Numbered from the stretch's first letter, positions 36,741 through 46,995 are shown. The stretch: DNA of 64,000 bases from Puniceicoccaceae bacterium Marseille-Q1082 (GCA_904424815.1 CAJGBI010000002.1:704206-768205); one strand, 5' to 3'. The notes: generated from the letters alone by a model not told the origin. A program made the numbers and translations.

Positions 36741-38003
36741 ATGATAGACGTAAAATTCCTCAGGGAAAATCCGGAACTTGTGAAGGCCAAAGTCGCGCTC
36801 AAGCACTTTGACTGCGACATCGACGCAATACTCGCGTTCGACGCCAAAAGGCGCGCGGCCGTCGCGGAATTTGAGGACGCGCGCGCCGCCCAAAACGCCG
36901 CGAGCAGGGCGATTTCCGAACTCCCGAAAGGCTCCGAGGAGTTCAAGGCAAAGCTCGCGGAGATGAAGGATGTGTCGAGGCGCGTCAAGGAGCTCGAGGC
37001 CGCCGCGGGCGAAATCGAAAAGGAGTGGAAGCGCATGTTGCTTGCCATTCCCAATCTGCCCGACGACAGCGTTCCCGTCGGAAAGAGCGCCGAGGACAAT
37101 GTCGTCGTCAAGGAGTGGGGCGACATTTCCAAAATCAAAAACGCCGTGCCGCACTGGGATTTGCCGCAGTTTGAAAAGCTGCTCGACTTCCGCAGGGGCG
37201 TAAAGGTGACGGGGGCGGGATTCCCGTTCTACGTCGGCGACATGGCGCGGCTCGTGCGGGCGCTGCTTTCGTTCTTTCTCGACGAGGCGCGCAAAAACGG
37301 GTACCGCGAGCTCATGTGCCCGATAATGGTGAACGCCGCGAGCGCCACCGCGACGGGGCAGCTCCCCGACAAGGAGGGGCAGATGTACCATGACGCGGCG
37401 GACGACTACTATATGATTCCCACGGCGGAAGTGCCCGTGACGAATTTTTACCGCGACGAAGTTTTCGAGGAGTCGCAGCTGCCGGTTTGCGCGTGCGCGT
37501 ACACCCCGTGTTTCCGCCGCGAGGCGGGAAGCTGGGGCAAGGACGTGCGCGGGCTCAACCGCCTGCACCAGTTCGACAAAGTGGAGCTCGTCAAATGGGC
37601 GCATCCCGACCGCAGTTTCGAGGAGCTCGAAAAGCTCCGCAACGACGCCGAGGGGATTCTGCAAAAGCTGAATCTGCCCTACCGCGTGCTCTCGATATGC
37701 ACGGGCGACATCGGCTTTCCTCACGCCAAGCAGTTCGACCTCGAAGTGTGGGCGGCGGGGCAGAAAAGGTGGCTCGAAGTATCGAGCTGCTCCTGCTTCA
37801 CGGACTTCCAGGCGCGCCGCGCCAACATACGCTTCAAATCGGCCGGCGGAAAGCCCGCGTTTGTGCACACGCTGAACGGTTCGGGGCTAGCGATTCCGCG
37901 CGTGCTGGCGGCTTTGCTCGAAAACAATGTCCGCGGCGACGGGTCGATAGCCGTCCCCGAGGCTCTGGCGCACTGGTACGGCTCCGACACGCTCGGGGCA
38001 TAG
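36741..38003 (+). CDS. serS: Seryl-tRNA synthetase
   Basis: Class II synthetase charging tRNA-Ser and tRNA-Sec, 420 residues. It has an N-terminal coiled-coil tRNA-binding arm (about 25-105, Lys/Glu/Ala-rich), then the catalytic domain with motif 1 (GYRELMCPIMVNAAS), motif 2 (CFRREAGSWGKDVRGLNRLHQFDKVE or part of it) and motif 3 (NGSGLAIPRVLAALLENN). All expected signature residues are present. There is no obvious Shine-Dalgarno before ATG 36741. Confidence 0.97.
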   Translation: MIDVKFLRENPELVKAKVALKHFDCDIDAILAFDAKRRAAVAEFEDARAAQNAASRAISELPKGSEEFKAKLAEMKDVSRRVKELEAAAGEIEKEWKRMLLAIPNLPDDSVPVGKSAEDNVVVKEWGDISKIKNAVPHWDLPQFEKLLDFRRGVKVTGAGFPFYVGDMARLVRALLSFFLDEARKNGYRELMCPIMVNAASATATGQLPDKEGQMYHDAADDYYMIPTAEVPVTNFYRDEVFEESQLPVCACAYTPCFRREAGSWGKDVRGLNRLHQFDKVELVKWAHPDRSFEELEKLRNDAEGILQKLNLPYRVLSICTGDIGFPHAKQFDLEVWAAGQKRWLEVSSCSCFTDFQARRANIRFKSAGGKPAFVHTLNGSGLAIPRVLAALLENNVRGDGSIAVPEALAHWYGSDTLGA

Positions 38004-38144
38004 GGGCGCGCCCGCCGATTAATGGGGTTCCGCCCTTGCGGAAATTGGTGGCGCCGGTTTTTTATTCGGAGGGATATTCTCCACATTGCGCGGGCGATGG
38101 GAAGCTTTATGGAGAGATAAACAACCAACAACGGGGGATAGCCT

Positions 38145-38190
38145 CATTGCGCGGGCAATTGGCGCAAAGGGGGCTCAGCCCCCCTTCAAT
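38145..38190 (-). repeat. Dispersed intergenic repeat, copy 3
   Basis: The reverse complement matches the plan of 16264-16310 closely: ATTGAAGGGGGG, hairpin GGGGGC-TCA-GCCCCC, then TTGCGCCAATTGCC and GCAATG. It lies in the 190-base gap before ffh and ends 4 bases from the start codon. Confidence 0.6.
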
Positions 38191-38193
38191 AGA

Positions 38194-39525
38194 ATGTTTG
38201 AGGGAATAACGGAGAATCTGTCGAAGGCTCTGCGCAATTTGCGGGGGCTGGGGAAGCTTACGGACGAGAACATGGCTGAGGCGCTGGGCGAGGTTCGCAA
38301 GGCGCTTTTGTCGGCGGACGTGCACTTCAAGGTGGCGCGCGATTTCACGGAGAGGGTTCGGGCGGAATGCGTCGGCCTTGAGGTCGTGAAGTCCGTGACG
38401 CCCGGGCAGCAGGTCGTCAAGATAATCAGCGACGAGCTTGTGAAGCTTCTCGGGGCGGGAGAGACGGAGCTTTCGCCGATAAGGCCGCTTGGGATTATGA
38501 TGGTCGGCCTCCACGGGTCGGGCAAGACGACGACTTCCGCGAAGCTTGCGGCGCTGCTGCGCAGGCAGGGGATGAATCCGGCGCTCGTGGCGTGCGACGT
38601 TTACAGGCCCGCGGCAATAGACCAGCTGGAGATTTTGGGCAGGCAGATAGGGGTGCCGGTCTATTCGGACAGAAATTCCAAGGATGTTCCGGAGATAGGG
38701 GAGCGGCTGGGGAAGCTCGCGCTGCAAAACGGGGCAAACGCCGTGATTTTCGACACCGCCGGACGCCTGCAAATAGACGCCGCCCTCATAGAGGAGATAA
38801 AGAGGCTGCGCGGGGCGGTTTCGCCCAAAGAAGTGCTGCTCGTTGCGGACGCGGCGCTGGGGCAGGAGGCTGTCAGCGTGGCGAAGGCGTTCAACGAGGC
38901 GGTCGGCGTGACGGGGGTCGTGATGACGAAGCTCGACGGCGACGCGCGCGGGGGCGCCGCGCTCTCAATAAAGGCGGTTTCGGGGGCGCCTATAAAATTT
39001 GCGGGCACGGGCGAGAAGATTTCCGACATCGAGGCGTTCCACGCCGACCGCATGGCGCAGCGCATACTCGGCATGGGCGACATCGTGAGCCTCGTCGAGA
39101 AGGCGCAGGAGAACATCGACATGGAGGAGGCCGCCAAGATGGCCGAGAAGCTCCGCAAGGCGGATTTCAATCTGGAGGATTTTCTCTCGCAGATGCGCCA
39201 GATAAAGAAGCTCGGGCCGCTGGGCGGCATAATGAAAATGCTGCCTGGCATGGGCGGCGCCGGCATAGAAATAGGAGAAAAAGAGGAGGCGCGCGTGCGC
39301 CGCATGGAGGCGATAATCCTCTCGATGACGCCCGCGGAGAGGCGCAACCCTTCGATAATCAACGCGCGCCGGCGCATGAGAATCGCGGGGGGATCGGGCA
39401 CGCAGGTGCGCGACGTGAACACGCTTTTGAAGCAATTCGAGCAGATGCGCAAAATGATGAAGATGATGAAGGGCGGCAAGGGCAGGCGCATGATGTCGTC
39501 TTTGATGTCCGGATTCGGAAGGTAG
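38194..39525 (+). CDS. ffh: Signal recognition particle protein Ffh
   Basis: SRP GTPase that binds signal sequences and 4.5S RNA and docks with FtsY. The 443 residues consist of an N helical bundle (1-95), G domain with GLHGSGKTT (105-113), DTAGRLQID and [14 protein letters not shown], and a Met-rich M domain (about 300-443) with [12 protein letters not shown] (the RNA-binding motif) and a C-terminal run of Met-Met pairs. ATG 38194 gives the usual [13 protein letters not shown]; upstream in-frame sequence is repeat DNA. A stem without U tract follows at 39552-39570. Confidence 0.97.
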   Translation: MFEGITENLSKALRNLRGLGKLTDENMAEALGEVRKALLSADVHFKVARDFTERVRAECVGLEVVKSVTPGQQVVKIISDELVKLLGAGETELSPIRPLGIMMVGLHGSGKTTTSAKLAALLRRQGMNPALVACDVYRPAAIDQLEILGRQIGVPVYSDRNSKDVPEIGERLGKLALQNGANAVIFDTAGRLQIDAALIEEIKRLRGAVSPKEVLLVADAALGQEAVSVAKAFNEAVGVTGVVMTKLDGDARGGAALSIKAVSGAPIKFAGTGEKISDIEAFHADRMAQRILGMGDIVSLVEKAQENIDMEEAAKMAEKLRKADFNLEDFLSQMRQIKKLGPLGGIMKMLPGMGGAGIEIGEKEEARVRRMEAIILSMTPAERRNPSIINARRRMRIAGGSGTQVRDVNTLLKQFEQMRKMMKMMKGGKGRRMMSSLMSGFGR

Positions 39526-39604
39526 CTGCGGGGGCGGAAAATGCGCGCCGAGGCGCGGAATGTCCGCGCCACTGCCGCGGCGGTTGCGGCGGGCGATTTT
39601 GTTC

Positions 39605-39631
39605 TTGAAAAGTTGCGCCGGAGCATATTAT
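39605..39631 (+). promoter_or_regulatory. Candidate promoter of the DUF1648 gene
   Basis: -35 TTGAAA (39605-39610), 15-base spacer and -10 TATTAT (39626-39631). The ATG at 39642 is 10 bases downstream, with no Shine-Dalgarno. Confidence 0.4.
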
Positions 39632-39641
39632 ATGCAAGGTT

Positions 39642-40511
39642 ATGGGATTTCGGGATTTCATAATTTTCCAGGCAGTGATGTTTGCGGCTTCGCTTCTTTG
39701 CATATTCGTCCCGCGCAACGGCGTAGCGGGGGTGAGGTTTTTCTATACGCTCGCCGACGATGAAATTTGGAAAGCCGTAAACGTCCGCTTCGGGATTGCG
39801 GCTTCGTGCGTTGTCGCGGTTTTTGCGCTGGCGGGGGCCGCCGCGGATTTAGCGGGGGCGGAAGAGTTCATATATTTCGCGGTTGCGGAGGCCGCGGCAT
39901 ACGGGCTGGTTGCGCTCTACGCCTACGCCCTCGCAAAAAAGCTCTACTTTAAAAAATTTCCCGATTCCCCTGGGCCGAAGGGGCGCGCCGCTGGAAAATC
40001 CGGATTTTGCGCCCCAAAAAAAATTTCGGGCTTTGAGCGCGCCCTTTTTATTTTTTACATTTTTGCCACCGCCGCGCTCTTCTTTTGGCTCCGCGGACTG
40101 TGCGGGCCGGTTTGGGACGAGACTGTCGCAACCCATTGGAACGCGGAGGGCGTAGTCGACGGGTATATGAAAATGGGCGACAATTTTGCGGAGCTTTCGG
40201 CGATTCTGCTTTCGATAGGCGCGCTCGGTGTTGTCGGCGGATATGCGGCGTCGCGCCTTTGCTCAGGCGGGCGGGGGATTTTCACGCCGCTTTCGTGCGG
40301 GCTGTCCTTTGCGCTCGCGATGACTTTTTTCTGGGCGACGGCGGTTTACTCGACGCTCGCGGCGCATGAAAATTCCGGCAAGCTCGAGATTTTTTCGGGG
40401 TTGGGCGGGGTTTTCGCGGCGGCCGGAGGCGCGTTTCTGATCTTTCACGTATGCGCCTCGATAGGCCTTTCCATTTCCTTGCAAAACCGCGCCGCCGGCG
40501 GGCGGAAATAA
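39642..40511 (+). CDS. DUF1648/SdpI-like membrane protein
   Basis: 289-residue inner-membrane protein with about seven hydrophobic helices. THWNAEGVVDGYM (about 164-176) is the DUF1648 signature found in SdpI-type immunity and signalling proteins, here in the second half. The first half has a similar helix layout and may be a diverged second unit. The function is unknown; in Bacillus the family protects against a secreted toxin, but no sdpC-like gene is visible here. It is followed by the binding-protein gene 38 bases later. Confidence 0.65.
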   Translation: MGFRDFIIFQAVMFAASLLCIFVPRNGVAGVRFFYTLADDEIWKAVNVRFGIAASCVVAVFALAGAAADLAGAEEFIYFAVAEAAAYGLVALYAYALAKKLYFKKFPDSPGPKGRAAGKSGFCAPKKISGFERALFIFYIFATAALFFWLRGLCGPVWDETVATHWNAEGVVDGYMKMGDNFAELSAILLSIGALGVVGGYAASRLCSGGRGIFTPLSCGLSFALAMTFFWATAVYSTLAAHENSGKLEIFSGLGGVFAAAGGAFLIFHVCASIGLSISLQNRAAGGRK

Positions 40512-40514
40512 TTG

Positions 40515-40542
40515 TTGCGCGCGGCTTTCGCGCCGTTAGCAT
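40515..40542 (+). promoter_or_regulatory. Candidate promoter of the binding-protein/comEC/tilS operon
   Basis: -35 TTGCGC (40515-40520), 16-base spacer and -10 TAGCAT (40537-40542). The ATG at 40550 is 7 bases beyond. Confidence 0.35.
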
Positions 40543-40549
40543 TTTGGGC

Positions 40550-41644
40550 ATGAATGCGAAATGCGCAAAATTTTTTGCGGCGGCCTGCGCGCTTGCGGCG
40601 GCGGCTCTCGCGGGGTGTTCGTCCGCCCCGAAGTTCGGAGAAAACGTCTATCCGATGGGCGCGATACTGCCGCTTACGGGCGAAAACGCCGCCGCCGCGC
40701 GCGAGGCTCTCAACGGCATGGAGCTCGGCGCCGAGAAAGTCAACGCCTCGGGCGGGATTGCCGGATTGAAAGTAGAAATCGTCCCGCGCGACGCCAACGG
40801 ATCCGACAAGCTGTCGTTCGAGGAAAATTTCGACGCCCTGCGCCGCGACGGGGTGAGGGTGATTTCCGTCGGGTTCGACGAGGTTGTGGTGCCGTGGCAC
40901 CAGCGGATAGCCAAGTGCGACGACGCCTTTGTGAACTTTCTCTGCCAGTATCCGCCGGCGACTGTTGACGCGCCGAATTCCGTCCGGATATTTCTGAACG
41001 GCGCGCAGGACGGCGACGCGCTCTCGAAAGTCGTCGAGCGGCCTGACAGGCGCGATGTGCGCATAGTCCTCATGAGCGTGGATTCGATGTTCGGCAAGGC
41101 GTGCGGAGACTACCTCGCCTTTTGCGTGAGGCTCGAGCGCACCAAGCTCTACACCGACGTGTTCACGCAGAACACGCGCGACTTCTCCATTTTCAGCGGG
41201 CAGATAAAAAGGCTCTTTCCCGACTACGTGTTTTACGTGGGCAGGGGCGGGGAGTTGAAAAGCTTCGTCGAGAGCGTCGCCAAAGACGGGTTCAGGGGGA
41301 CGGTCGCCTCCGGCGCGGTGTTCGGCTTCGAGCCGTTCGAGGTTCCCGAGGGCGTGAAATTTTTCAGGACGGCGACGCTGTTTGAGCTCGGCAAAATCGC
41401 CACTCCCGCCTCGCGCGAGTTCGCCGCGGCTTACAGGGCGAAATACGGCAGGGCGCCGACGTGGGTGGCTGCTTACGGGTACGACTCTGTCGTGGAGCTT
41501 GCGAAGGCGGTGGAGGCAGCCAAGTTCAACCCGTCCAAAATGCGCGATTACTTTAAGGACAGAAAAACGGAGGGCGCGATAGGCTCGATGGAGTTCGACC
41601 GGACTGCGGACCCGCTCTCCGAACTTGAGCTTACGCGCCTATGA
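40550..41644 (+). CDS. Periplasmic-binding lipoprotein, type I fold (LivJ-like)
   Basis: 364 residues with a lipobox (LAGC, Cys about 22), so probably anchored in the membrane. The type I periplasmic-binding fold is shown by GAILPLTGENAAAAREALNGMELG and later AAYRAKYGRAPTWVAAYGYDSV, as in branched-chain amino-acid binding proteins. No ABC permease or ATPase gene is adjacent, so the ligand and partner are unknown; a sensor or wall-related role is possible. Its stop overlaps the comEC start by ATGA, which makes it the first gene of an operon with comEC and tilS. Confidence 0.78.
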   Translation: MNAKCAKFFAAACALAAAALAGCSSAPKFGENVYPMGAILPLTGENAAAAREALNGMELGAEKVNASGGIAGLKVEIVPRDANGSDKLSFEENFDALRRDGVRVISVGFDEVVVPWHQRIAKCDDAFVNFLCQYPPATVDAPNSVRIFLNGAQDGDALSKVVERPDRRDVRIVLMSVDSMFGKACGDYLAFCVRLERTKLYTDVFTQNTRDFSIFSGQIKRLFPDYVFYVGRGGELKSFVESVAKDGFRGTVASGAVFGFEPFEVPEGVKFFRTATLFELGKIATPASREFAAAYRAKYGRAPTWVAAYGYDSVVELAKAVEAAKFNPSKMRDYFKDRKTEGAIGSMEFDRTADPLSELELTRL

Positions 41645-43380
41645 CGAGCCTTCCCCCGCCCGGCGGTTCCCGATGCCCCGCGCGCCGAGGGGAGGCGTGC
41701 GCGCCGCCTTCGGCGTGGATTCTCGCTGCGATTTTGTGCGCCTATGCCGCGGCGTCGGCAATTCCCGAATTGAGGAGGTTTTCCGCCGCCGCGCTCTCGG
41801 CCGGCGTTTTCCTGCTGGCGCTCCTTGCGAGCGCGGAGGTTTTGGCGTTTTCGGAGGCGGAGCCGCCCCGCGCTTCAAGGCGCGCCGGGATTGCGAGGGG
41901 CGCGGTTGTGTTCGCCGCCGTGTGGTGCGCGGCGCTCGCGCGCTTTTACATGGGCGTTCCCGAAAATCCGTACCCTGGCTTCGCCCCCCGAGAGGCGTCG
42001 GTTTCAGCGCGCATTTCAGACGTTTCGCGCGGAAAGAACGGCTCCCTCTACGGGACGGCGGAGGTTGTCTCGTCAAAGGATCTGCCGCTTCTTGCGGGGC
42101 AGCCGCTTTGGTTTGTGGTTTCCGACGGCAAAGGGGGGCTGCGCAATCCGCCGGAACTGCGCCCGTCGGCAGTGGCGGTTTTCAACGGCGCGGTGTATCC
42201 GACGGGCGGGGCGCGCTACCGCTCCCGCGGGCATTCGGACCAAAAGTCGCGCGATTTCGACGGGTATTTGGAGGGCAAATTCGTGCATTACAAAATATTC
42301 GCCCCGAGCTCCGGCGTGAAAGTCGAGGTTCCGGCCTCCCCGCGCTTCGGGCTTTACGCGAAAATCGCCGAGTACATGGATTCGTCGCTGAGCGCGCTTC
42401 CGCCCTTCATGTCTGCGGAATCGGAGGCGGCAAAGACCTATCGGGCGATGATACTCGGCGACAAGAGCCTGCTCACGCCCGAACAGAAGGACGCCTTCGC
42501 GCGGACGGGCGTAATGCACGTATTCGCAATCAGCGGCCTGCACGTCGGGTTCGCGGCGGGGATTTTGTACTTCGCGCTCTCCGCGCTAGGCGCGGGGCGG
42601 AAGATCCAGCCGCTTGTCGCGCTTCCCGCGCTGTTTTTATATGTGGCCGCTTGCGGCGGAAGGCCGTCGGCCATGCGCGCGTTCGGAATGGTGGCGGCGG
42701 TGTGGCTGGCGTCGCTTCTGGGCAGGGGCGCAAAGCCGATAGACACCATAACGCTCGCCGCGATAGCCGCCCTCGCGATTTTCCCGCGCGACATGGGCGA
42801 CGCCGGATTTGCGCTCTCGTACTGCGTGGCGGCCTCGATATTCGTATACTCCCTTCCGCTCTTTGAAAGGGTTTCCGAAATCGCCGCCCCGCGCGCCCTG
42901 TACGGGGGGTTTTTCAGGCGCGCGTATTCGGATTTCAGGCGTAAATTCTTCGACTTCGCCGCGGGCGGAATCTGCATTTCTTTCGGGTGTTCGCTGGCGG
43001 CTTTTCCGCTTTCGGCGCACTATTTCGGGTACGCGTCACTGGCTGCCGCCGCCTATTCGCCGCTATTTGTGTTCGGCTCGGGAATCGCCGTCAGCCTCGG
43101 GTTTGCCGGGTTTTTCCTGCCGGATTTTGCGGCGCAGTGGCTCAACGCGGTATCCTGCGCGGTCGTGGGGGTTATGAACGAGTCGTCGCTAATGCTCGAC
43201 TCCGCTGCGGACATGTCGGTGGACTTCTCGATAAAAAGCGGCCTCGCCGCGGGGGCCGCCGCGCTCGCGTTTCTCTTTTTTGCCGACCTTTCGGGGCGCC
43301 TCGGACGGCGCGCCGCAGGTTTCTTTCTTGCGCCCGCCGCGATGGGGGCGCTAATAATGCTTTGCAAATTCGCCGAATAA
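41641..43380 (+). CDS. ComEC/Rec2-family protein without beta-lactamase domain
   Basis: 579-residue membrane protein of the ComEC/Rec2 family, the inner-membrane DNA channel in natural transformation. It has N-terminal helices, a small soluble domain (about 105-225) and the competence membrane domain (about 235-500). The latter contains the conserved HVFAISGLHVGF, GGRPSAMRAFGM and FALSYCVAASIFVYSLPLF. The C-terminal metallo-beta-lactamase domain of full-length ComEC is absent; the protein ends in a few helices. It may work with a separate nuclease. The start overlaps the lipoprotein stop (ATGA), and tilS follows after 2 bases. Confidence 0.85.
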   Translation: MTSLPPPGGSRCPARRGEACAPPSAWILAAILCAYAAASAIPELRRFSAAALSAGVFLLALLASAEVLAFSEAEPPRASRRAGIARGAVVFAAVWCAALARFYMGVPENPYPGFAPREASVSARISDVSRGKNGSLYGTAEVVSSKDLPLLAGQPLWFVVSDGKGGLRNPPELRPSAVAVFNGAVYPTGGARYRSRGHSDQKSRDFDGYLEGKFVHYKIFAPSSGVKVEVPASPRFGLYAKIAEYMDSSLSALPPFMSAESEAAKTYRAMILGDKSLLTPEQKDAFARTGVMHVFAISGLHVGFAAGILYFALSALGAGRKIQPLVALPALFLYVAACGGRPSAMRAFGMVAAVWLASLLGRGAKPIDTITLAAIAALAIFPRDMGDAGFALSYCVAASIFVYSLPLFERVSEIAAPRALYGGFFRRAYSDFRRKFFDFAAGGICISFGCSLAAFPLSAHYFGYASLAAAAYSPLFVFGSGIAVSLGFAGFFLPDFAAQWLNAVSCAVVGVMNESSLMLDSAADMSVDFSIKSGLAAGAAALAFLFFADLSGRLGRRAAGFFLAPAAMGALIMLCKFAE

Positions 43381-43382
43381 AA

Positions 43383-44822
43383 ATGTCCGGAAAATCGAAG
43401 TTCAAAATACCGCGCGCGCTTCTCGAGCCTTCCGCCGCGCGCGCCGTGGAGGAGGCCGCCGCGCGCGGCGGGAGGATCGGCGCGGCGTGTTCGGGCGGCG
43501 CGGACTCGGTGTGCGCTCTCATGTGGGCGGCGTCGGCGCTCCGCGGGAGGGAGAAAAACCTGTTTGTCCTGCATTTCAACCACAGGGAGCGCGCCGCCGC
43601 CGATTCAGACGCCGCGTTTGTCGGGAGCCTCGCGCGCTCGCTCGGCGCGGAGTTTGTTTTGGGCGCAGCGGAGAGCGCGCCGGAGAGGATTTCGGAGGAC
43701 GCCCTGCGCAAGATGAGGCTCGCGTTTTTCGCCTCGAAATCCGCCGAGCTCGGGCTTTCGGCGATAGTGCAGGGGCACAATTCCGGAGATGTCGCCGAGA
43801 CGCTCGTGATGCGCCTCATGCGGGGCTCGGGCGGCGAGGGGATGTCCGCGCCGCGCCCGCTCTCGCACTTTCGCGGCGCGCTGTTTGCGCGGCCGCTTCT
43901 GAGGATGTCGAAAGCCGAAATCAAAAAAATCCTCTCCGCCGCGAAAGCCGAATGGCGCGAGGACGAGACGAATTCGTCGCCGGATTTCCTGCGCAACAGG
44001 CTGCGCGCCGAAATAGTTCCCGCGATAGACGCGCTCTGCCCGGGGGAGTTTGCCAAAAGCGCCCTGAGATCCCGCGCGCTGTTCCAGGAGGATTCGGACT
44101 TTGCCGAAAGGGTTTTCGGGCGCGAAATCGCCGCGGCGAACCCGCGGCTCGAGCTCTCCGGCTCGGGGAATCCGCCGCGGGAGCTTTTTATCCCGCGCGA
44201 ATTCGCCTCCGACCCCGCGTTTTTGCGCAGGGCGGCGGCGAAGCTGCTTTCGCTCAACTCCCTCGCGGGGAAGACGCGGTCGGGGTGCGCGGACTCGTTC
44301 GTCGCCGCGGCGGTCTCGGGGGGAGCCGCCCGCGTCTGCGTCGGGGAGGGTCTCGAAATGTTTTTCGACGGCTCCATTGTGGGTCTCGAAAAGCCGGAGC
44401 CTCTCCCGGGCTGGGAGATTGTCCTGAAATCCGGCAGGAACGCCCTCCCGGGCGGGCGGGTTTTGAGGGTCGAAAAAGTTTCGCTTACGAAGGCGCGCTT
44501 TGAGTCGATAATAAACGGTGAAAACGACGACTCCGCGCGCGCGTACATAGACCTTTCGGCGACGGGAGGGCTTGCGGGCGGCGCGCTCGTTGCGCGCTCG
44601 CGGCGCGACGGCGACAGGTATCCGCCGCTCGGGTCGCGCTCCCCGAAAAAGCTGAAGGAGATTTTCAACGCAAAAAAAATTCCGGCGCGGAAACGAAAGT
44701 CGGCTTTCGTTGTCTGTAATCTGCGGGGCGACATACTGTGGAGCCCCGGGCTGCCGCCGTCGGAGCTCTTCAAGGCGGCGGGGTCGCGCTCGGTAATTGA
44801 ATTGACGTGCGAAAAATTTTAA
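43383..44822 (+). CDS. tilS: tRNA(Ile)-lysidine synthetase
   Basis: Converts C34 of the tRNA-Ile CAU anticodon to lysidine, changing it to read AUA. The 479 residues have the PP-loop SGGADS at 37-42, LHFNHRERAAADSDAAF, GHNSGDVAETLVMRLMRGSG and the NRLR segment of the family. A C-terminal TilS domain (about 380-479) ends in GDILWSPGLPPSE. ATG 43383 is chosen because MSGKSKFKIP leads straight into the domain; longer frames overlap comEC. An essential gene, tightly linked to comEC and 26 bases before ftsH. Confidence 0.94.
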   Translation: MSGKSKFKIPRALLEPSAARAVEEAAARGGRIGAACSGGADSVCALMWAASALRGREKNLFVLHFNHRERAAADSDAAFVGSLARSLGAEFVLGAAESAPERISEDALRKMRLAFFASKSAELGLSAIVQGHNSGDVAETLVMRLMRGSGGEGMSAPRPLSHFRGALFARPLLRMSKAEIKKILSAAKAEWREDETNSSPDFLRNRLRAEIVPAIDALCPGEFAKSALRSRALFQEDSDFAERVFGREIAAANPRLELSGSGNPPRELFIPREFASDPAFLRRAAAKLLSLNSLAGKTRSGCADSFVAAAVSGGAARVCVGEGLEMFFDGSIVGLEKPEPLPGWEIVLKSGRNALPGGRVLRVEKVSLTKARFESIINGENDDSARAYIDLSATGGLAGGALVARSRRDGDRYPPLGSRSPKKLKEIFNAKKIPARKRKSAFVVCNLRGDILWSPGLPPSELFKAAGSRSVIELTCEKF

Positions 44823-44848
44823 ATTCTAATCCACCTTTTAACGCTTAA

Positions 44849-46864
44849 ATGGACAAGAAGGAAAAAAACGCTTTCGGCAAGATTCCGAACAAACCGTATT
44901 TTGTTTGGATAGCGATTGTTTGCGCAATAATTATGCTCGTTTCCCTGCCGCGCGGCGGAGCCGGCAACGTCCAGACGCTCGACACCAAGCAGCTGATGAC
45001 GGCGGTGCAGAACGACGCCCTCCTGGAGATCTCCCTGCGCAACGACCCGTCGGCGGGCAAGGACTGGTACGTAGCGGAGGGCAAGATGAAAAACCCCGTC
45101 TACGGGCTTGAGGACGCCCCCAAAGACGCGCCGCGCTCGCTGAATTTCGCCTTTGCCGGCAGGATTACCGAGGACATGTACAAGCGTCTGACCTATCCGA
45201 CCGCCCCGTGGGAGGTAAAGGAGATCCCGTCGAGCACGTTTTGGGGGAACCTCGTGTCGAGCGTGCTGCCGTTTCTGATAATAGTGGGCGTGCTGTATTT
45301 CCTCTTTACGCGTCAGATGCGCGCCACGGGCCGCGGTGCGATGAGCTTCGGCAAGAGCCGCGCGCGCCTTCTTTCGCCGGACAAGGACAAGGTGACGTTC
45401 AAGGATGTCGCCGGCTGCGACGAGTCCAAGGAGGAGGTTTCGGAAGTCGTGGAGTTTCTCAAAAACCCAAAGCGTTTCAGCGACATCGGGGCGAGAATCC
45501 CCAAGGGCATTCTCATGGTAGGCCCGCCCGGGACCGGCAAGACCCTTTTGGCGCGCGCCGTCGCGGGGGAGGCCGACGTGCCGTTCTATTCTATCAGCGG
45601 CTCCGACTTCGTGGAGATGTTCGTGGGCGTCGGCGCCGCCCGCGTGCGCGACATGTTCGAGCAGGCGCGCAAAACGGCCCCGTGCCTTGTGTTCATCGAC
45701 GAAATCGACGCAGTGGGGCGGCAGCGCGGCGCCGGCATGGGCGGCGGACACGACGAGCGCGAGCAGACACTGAACTCCCTTCTCGTCGAGATGGACGGCT
45801 TCGACGCCCACAGCGGCGTGATCATCATCGCGGCGACCAACCGCCCCGACGTGCTCGACAGCGCGCTCCTGCGCCCCGGCAGGTTCGACAGGCAGGTTGT
45901 AATCGACCTTCCGGACGTCAAAGGGCGCGAGGAAATCCTCAAAATACACGCGGCGAAAATCAAGCTGGACCCCTCCGTTGATCTGGCGACCATCGCGAAA
46001 ATCACGCCCGGGTGCTCCGGCGCGGACTTGGCGAACCTGCTCAACGAGGGCGCCATCATCGCGGCGCGGCGCAACGACAAGACCGTCACCATGGCGGACA
46101 TCGACGAGGCGCGCGACAAGGTGTTTTTCGGGCGCGAGCGGCGCAAGCTCATGGACGACGGCGAAAAGAAGCTCACCGCCTACCACGAGGCGGGGCACGC
46201 GCTCATACAGGCTGTCATCGACGACGGGCGCCTTCCCGTGCACAAGGTGACGATAATCCCGCGCGGGCAGAGCCTGGGGTCCACGATGTTCGTGCCCTCG
46301 CGCGACATCCGCACGGAGTCGAAAAAATCCCTGCTAAACCACATCTGCACGAGCCTCGGCGGAAGGGTCGCCGAGGAGGCGGTGTTTACCGACATCACAA
46401 ACGGCGCGGCGGGCGACATCAAGCAGGCGACGAAAATCGCGCGCAAGATGGTTTGCGACTGGGGCATGGGCGAGATCGGCCCGATAGCCCTCGGAGAAAA
46501 CCAGGACCACATATTTTTGGGCAAGGAGATCGCGCGCGACGAGCATTTCAGCGAAAAGACCGCGCAGCTGGTGGACGGCGAGATAAAAGCGATAGTCGAC
46601 GGCCAGCTCGAGAGGGCGCGCAAAATAGTGCGCGAAAACCGCGGCAAGCTCGACCTCATCGCAAGCGAATTGCTTTTGCGCGAAACCATCGAGGGCGAGG
46701 ACGTCTATAAAATCGTCCGCGGCGAATTTACGCCGACCGATCCGGAGGAGTTCAGGCGCAGGACGGAGGCGGCCGCTCCCTCCGCAGAAGCCGAAGCCGC
46801 CGCCGCAAAGCCGGAGGAGGACGGAGGCGAAATTATCGCGCCCCCGCTTCCGGAAAACGGGTAG
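44849..46864 (+). CDS. ftsH: ATP-dependent zinc metalloprotease FtsH
   Basis: Membrane-bound AAA+ protease for quality control and LpxC/sigma-32-type turnover. The 671 residues comprise two transmembrane helices (about 17-34 and 134-153) around a periplasmic domain, Walker A GPPGTGKT (225-232), Walker [10 protein letters not shown], the second region of homology with [20 protein letters not shown], and zinc motif HEAGH (446-450). The C-terminal tail is rich in Ala/Glu/Pro. Family order and length are typical. A strong terminator follows. Confidence 0.97.
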   Translation: MDKKEKNAFGKIPNKPYFVWIAIVCAIIMLVSLPRGGAGNVQTLDTKQLMTAVQNDALLEISLRNDPSAGKDWYVAEGKMKNPVYGLEDAPKDAPRSLNFAFAGRITEDMYKRLTYPTAPWEVKEIPSSTFWGNLVSSVLPFLIIVGVLYFLFTRQMRATGRGAMSFGKSRARLLSPDKDKVTFKDVAGCDESKEEVSEVVEFLKNPKRFSDIGARIPKGILMVGPPGTGKTLLARAVAGEADVPFYSISGSDFVEMFVGVGAARVRDMFEQARKTAPCLVFIDEIDAVGRQRGAGMGGGHDEREQTLNSLLVEMDGFDAHSGVIIIAATNRPDVLDSALLRPGRFDRQVVIDLPDVKGREEILKIHAAKIKLDPSVDLATIAKITPGCSGADLANLLNEGAIIAARRNDKTVTMADIDEARDKVFFGRERRKLMDDGEKKLTAYHEAGHALIQAVIDDGRLPVHKVTIIPRGQSLGSTMFVPSRDIRTESKKSLLNHICTSLGGRVAEEAVFTDITNGAAGDIKQATKIARKMVCDWGMGEIGPIALGENQDHIFLGKEIARDEHFSEKTAQLVDGEIKAIVDGQLERARKIVRENRGKLDLIASELLLRETIEGEDVYKIVRGEFTPTDPEEFRRRTEAAAPSAEAEAAAAKPEEDGGEIIAPPLPENG

Positions 46865-46886
46865 CGGCGAAAGGCTTTTTTTGACG

Positions 46887-46914
46887 GCGCGCGGAAAGTC
46901 CGCGCGCTTTTTTT
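46887..46914 (+). terminator. Rho-independent terminator of ftsH
   Basis: Perfect nine-bp stem (46887-46895 with 46899-46907), 3-base loop and seven T. Confidence 0.9.
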
Positions 46915-46995
46915 GCGCCGGCGTTTTTCTTCGGTATGGCGCGAATTTAATTCGCCCGCCGGAAATTCACACAGAGTTATGCGCGCCGTTTTTTG

